Below are positions 61,465 to 64,000 of a stretch of DNA of 64,000 bases, one piece after another. The notes under the pieces were generated by a model. The model saw only the letters and a list, made by a program, of their open reading frames with translations, ran no database searches and was not told the origin of the DNA. Source of the DNA: Meconema thalassinum (lineage: Eukaryota > Arthropoda > Insecta > Orthoptera > Tettigoniidae). A program made the translations under genes and the position numbers. Location: assembly GCA_946902985.2 (NCBI GenBank), contig OX336388.2:227934467-227998466 (forward strand), given 5' to 3'. How positions within the stretch are numbered: the stretch's first letter is position 1; each line of letters begins with the position of its first letter.

Positions 61465-63540
61465 TTAATATATTGAACCCTTGCAAAGAAGCTTATGAGA
61501 CTCAGTTTCGGGGGGTGTAACAGTCCATTTCGTAAGTTGTTGTTAAAGCGCTTCATTAACATGCAGGGTAACATATAACAAAATAACATGCAGGAAAAAG
61601 TAAAGCCAGGGTTAAAACAAATGAATTTAATGACAGATCAGCTATTTACAAAATGAAATAAACAAACAAAACTCCCAAAATGACTCCCACTGAATAAAAT
61701 TAATTGCCGAAAACTAGGCCTAATCTCAGGAGAGATTATTAAACGGACCAAATGTCCCAAAAATCTGCAATGACAATGTATACGCGTGTGCTGTTCTACA
61801 TGCTTAACGATGAGTACAATTGAATGCATGATTCGTCATCATCCGGATAAACTTTCAGAAGACGAATCTGCATTGCTTAGAGCTAGACAGACGCGGGGAA
61901 CCAACTATACACAACTAAAACTAAACCGACACTTCCTATACTAAATAAACAACAAATAATTTCCGCTTGAAATTGGAATCAAGAACTGCCGTAGCAAAAC
62001 ATTACTGCCTAAAATTAGGACTTCTCAAAAATCAACACAAGTAAGTTAACACGTGTCCAACAAAGAAAACACATATGACCGCCGTCATTTTTACAAGTAA
62101 ATACGACTACACCACACGGGTGTCACACAGAGAAACAAACATGAACTGAGTCATAGAAAAATCACTAGGCTCAAAGCCAACATTTACATCATGAACACAA
62201 TATTCCATCCATACGACATGCAATAATTCGTAACAAACGTGGCGAACTCCCCAATTAATTATGGTCCAAATAACCATCACAAAAGAACAGGTTTGCTAAT
62301 GATAGCTTAATAGGGGCCAGTCGGTCAACAGGACTGCCTAACAAAATAAGTCACCATGGCTAGACGGGCGGTACGTGGAAATCTGCACATCTGTCAACCC
62401 ACGTGTCCATAACCTCGACCTCCTAAGGCACGGGATCGAGTCTCGAAGAAGCGTGCCCCAAAGCACAATATATACGTGTGTGTGTGTCAGAACAAAAATA
62501 TATCTCAGCATTTCCCCTAGGAAATCCAAGAATCAGCATTGGACAAGGTACAGTAGCCTCCGCGGAGCGCACTGCCTTTCCATCAAAAATACAACAACAA
62601 CAAATATGAGGGCGGTAGCACCATCTACCCCTCTTCACGAAGAATCAAAACACACACCTGACACAAGAACACACACAGAATCACACGTATGGGTTTGACA
62701 GAAACCTGAAATAAATGACATAAATATTTTTCCACCAGCTTGCGCTTCCGTTCTAGGCTGTGACTAACGAACCTGAAAAGGACTTAAAAAATCCAAAAAA
62801 ATTTAGAACTAAGGTGTTCTACAATTACATCTTAATTTGTTGCGCTCGGCAATCCTAGTATGACTAATAACCTATTCATCAAACATCTTACATAATTACC
62901 TCCCTTTCCTATCAAAAATATGAACTTTAATAAAGCACCACTTATCGAATGTAACGTGTTTCGCATCCGCATGGATAAAAATCAAGTACACGCGCCGTGT
63001 ACACTAAATATGACTCCAAAGAAAAATATACAACAAACAACTTTGGCCACGCGCCAACGTACATTTAAAACACTAGTGTCGGTGCACAAAAAAATCTAAA
63101 CAAGAAAAGAATAAAATGAACTATTTACAACGTTCCCACGCCTTATCTAACTACATATTGAGTAAATCAATTTTTGTACATCACCGCATCAGCTTGCAGA
63201 ACATATAACCTCCGTCCCGGCTCATTTCCCTACGGGAAATTAGCCCTCTATCGTCGACGTCGTCTTAGAAGCGATGCACATCAATCCGTCTCTTGGCCAA
63301 ACGTCGGACATCTTGGCGTAGTCTCTTGGACAGAAATGTTCAATGTTAATAAATTGCCTAGCTATAATCGCTGTGAGTTACTACTTTCACTCACGTTATG
63401 TCCTATGCGATTAATGATCGAAGACTTTCCCTATCTTAGCATTTGCTTACACACGCACAATTATCACTTGAAAAATACAATACAAAATTTACATAAATTA
63501 TACACTTTAAACACATCGTCACTGGCTTGAAAACAAGTCT
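61465..63540. other. No recognised gene
   Basis: AT-rich sequence with CA/GT microsatellite bits. A weak tRNA B-box-like site (GGGATCGAGTCTCG, about 62432) with an unconvincing head could be a decayed SINE. The longest frame (63174-63530) starts at a non-ATG codon and shows no family features. Confidence 0.4.
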
Positions 63541-64000
63541 TTAACATGACTGTCTCGCAGTCCTTATCTCGCTAGATATCTCCACTGCTCTACGTGAACC
63601 TTGTTCGCTTTGAGCACTAATTGGAATGTTCGTAAAGTCTTGCCCATTAAGAGCTGAAAATCGTGGCGCAGACTGGCGTGAACCTTGCTCACCAGAGCTC
63701 AATACAAAAGTTGTCACTACTATGATTATTAAGAGCGGTAAATCGCGACGCAGACTGGTGTGACCCTTGCTCACCAGAGCTCAAAACAGTTGTTCTCGAA
63801 ACAGCTTCTCCTCGATCAATTTATTGGAAACTGACAGAATGAGGTGGAGTGGGGAGAATTAACAAAAATATTCTAGAGTTTTCATCTCACAAACTTGGGA
63901 CTAGTATCAATCTTCATCATTTTATTCAAACGTCTCAGCGCACTTATGCGGAATTATTTCGGATCGGTGGTTCTTTAGATATGCGTTTCCGCGCCTTTTT
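63541..64000. repeat. Short direct repeats of about 80 bp
   Basis: CGCAGACTGG.GTGA and CCTTGCTCACCAGAGCTCAA occur at 63649-63711 and again at 63729-63789. A poorer version (TGAACCTTGTTCGCTTTGAG) lies near 63597, giving a spacing of about 80 bp. It may be the start of an array running past the window. Confidence 0.5.

Overview
The window is a stretch of eukaryotic, almost certainly insect, chromosomal DNA made nearly entirely of transposable elements and satellite-like tandem repeats. I see no host protein-coding gene, rRNA or free-standing tRNA gene. The tRNA-headed SINEs, non-LTR retrotransposon tails ending in (GAT/ATC)n, Ty3/gypsy-type retrotransposon, pogo-like DNA transposon and many Helitron-type repeats fit a large, repeat-bloated insect genome. 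Several SINE bodies resemble families I associate with polyneopteran insects (orthopterans and relatives); that placement is inference.

Layout. 1-9.9 kb: palindromic dispersed repeats, a fold-back element, decayed fragments of several non-LTR retrotransposons (C-terminal reverse-transcriptase regions) and four or five SINEs, some nested with readable target-site duplications (TSDs). 9.95-23.4 kb: Helitron-like elements lying head to tail (9950-12914, 12915-14664, 14669-17936, 17937-18869, 18881-21811, 21973-23355). Most are filled with a 164-bp tandem unit; the first is interrupted by a 5'-truncated retrotransposon with a 7-bp TSD. 23.5-25.9 kb: a 1.4-kb Helentron-like element and an inverted retrotransposon fragment.

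26.3-50.6 kb is the centrepiece, one set of nested insertions. An inverted Helentron-like element (26299-50612) was split by an inverted Helitron with 164-bp units (26469-47876). That Helitron was split by a pogo-like transposon (28726-31450, TA duplication), by a 1.4-kb Helentron-like copy (31472-32876) and by a 15-kb gypsy-type retrotransposon (32885-47867). The retrotransposon's 5' LTR took another 1.4-kb copy (34240-35661), and a further copy entered the outermost element (49173-50590). Each host sequence can be read across its insertion.

50.6-57.2 kb: low-complexity T/A and C tracts, then a 78-bp satellite interrupted by a SINE (10-bp TSD) and by a 3-kb Helentron-like element built of about ten 293-bp units. 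57.4-60.7 kb: two more 1.4-kb family members, one carrying a 63-bp retrocopy. 60.9-61.5 kb: a Helitron 3' end with a clear terminal hairpin. 61.5-64 kb: AT-rich sequence with little I can name.

How the parts relate. The gag, protease and pol regions of the retrotransposon are the only long coding regions. Its two unusually long (about 3.7 kb) LTRs are nearly identical, so it is young, yet pol contains frame breaks. The Helitron-like families encode nothing and must depend on enzymes supplied elsewhere. The strongest unexplained pattern is that otherwise different Helitron-like families consist of tandem monomers that each carry a related short motif of the type CCGATT...GAAA.TTGG.
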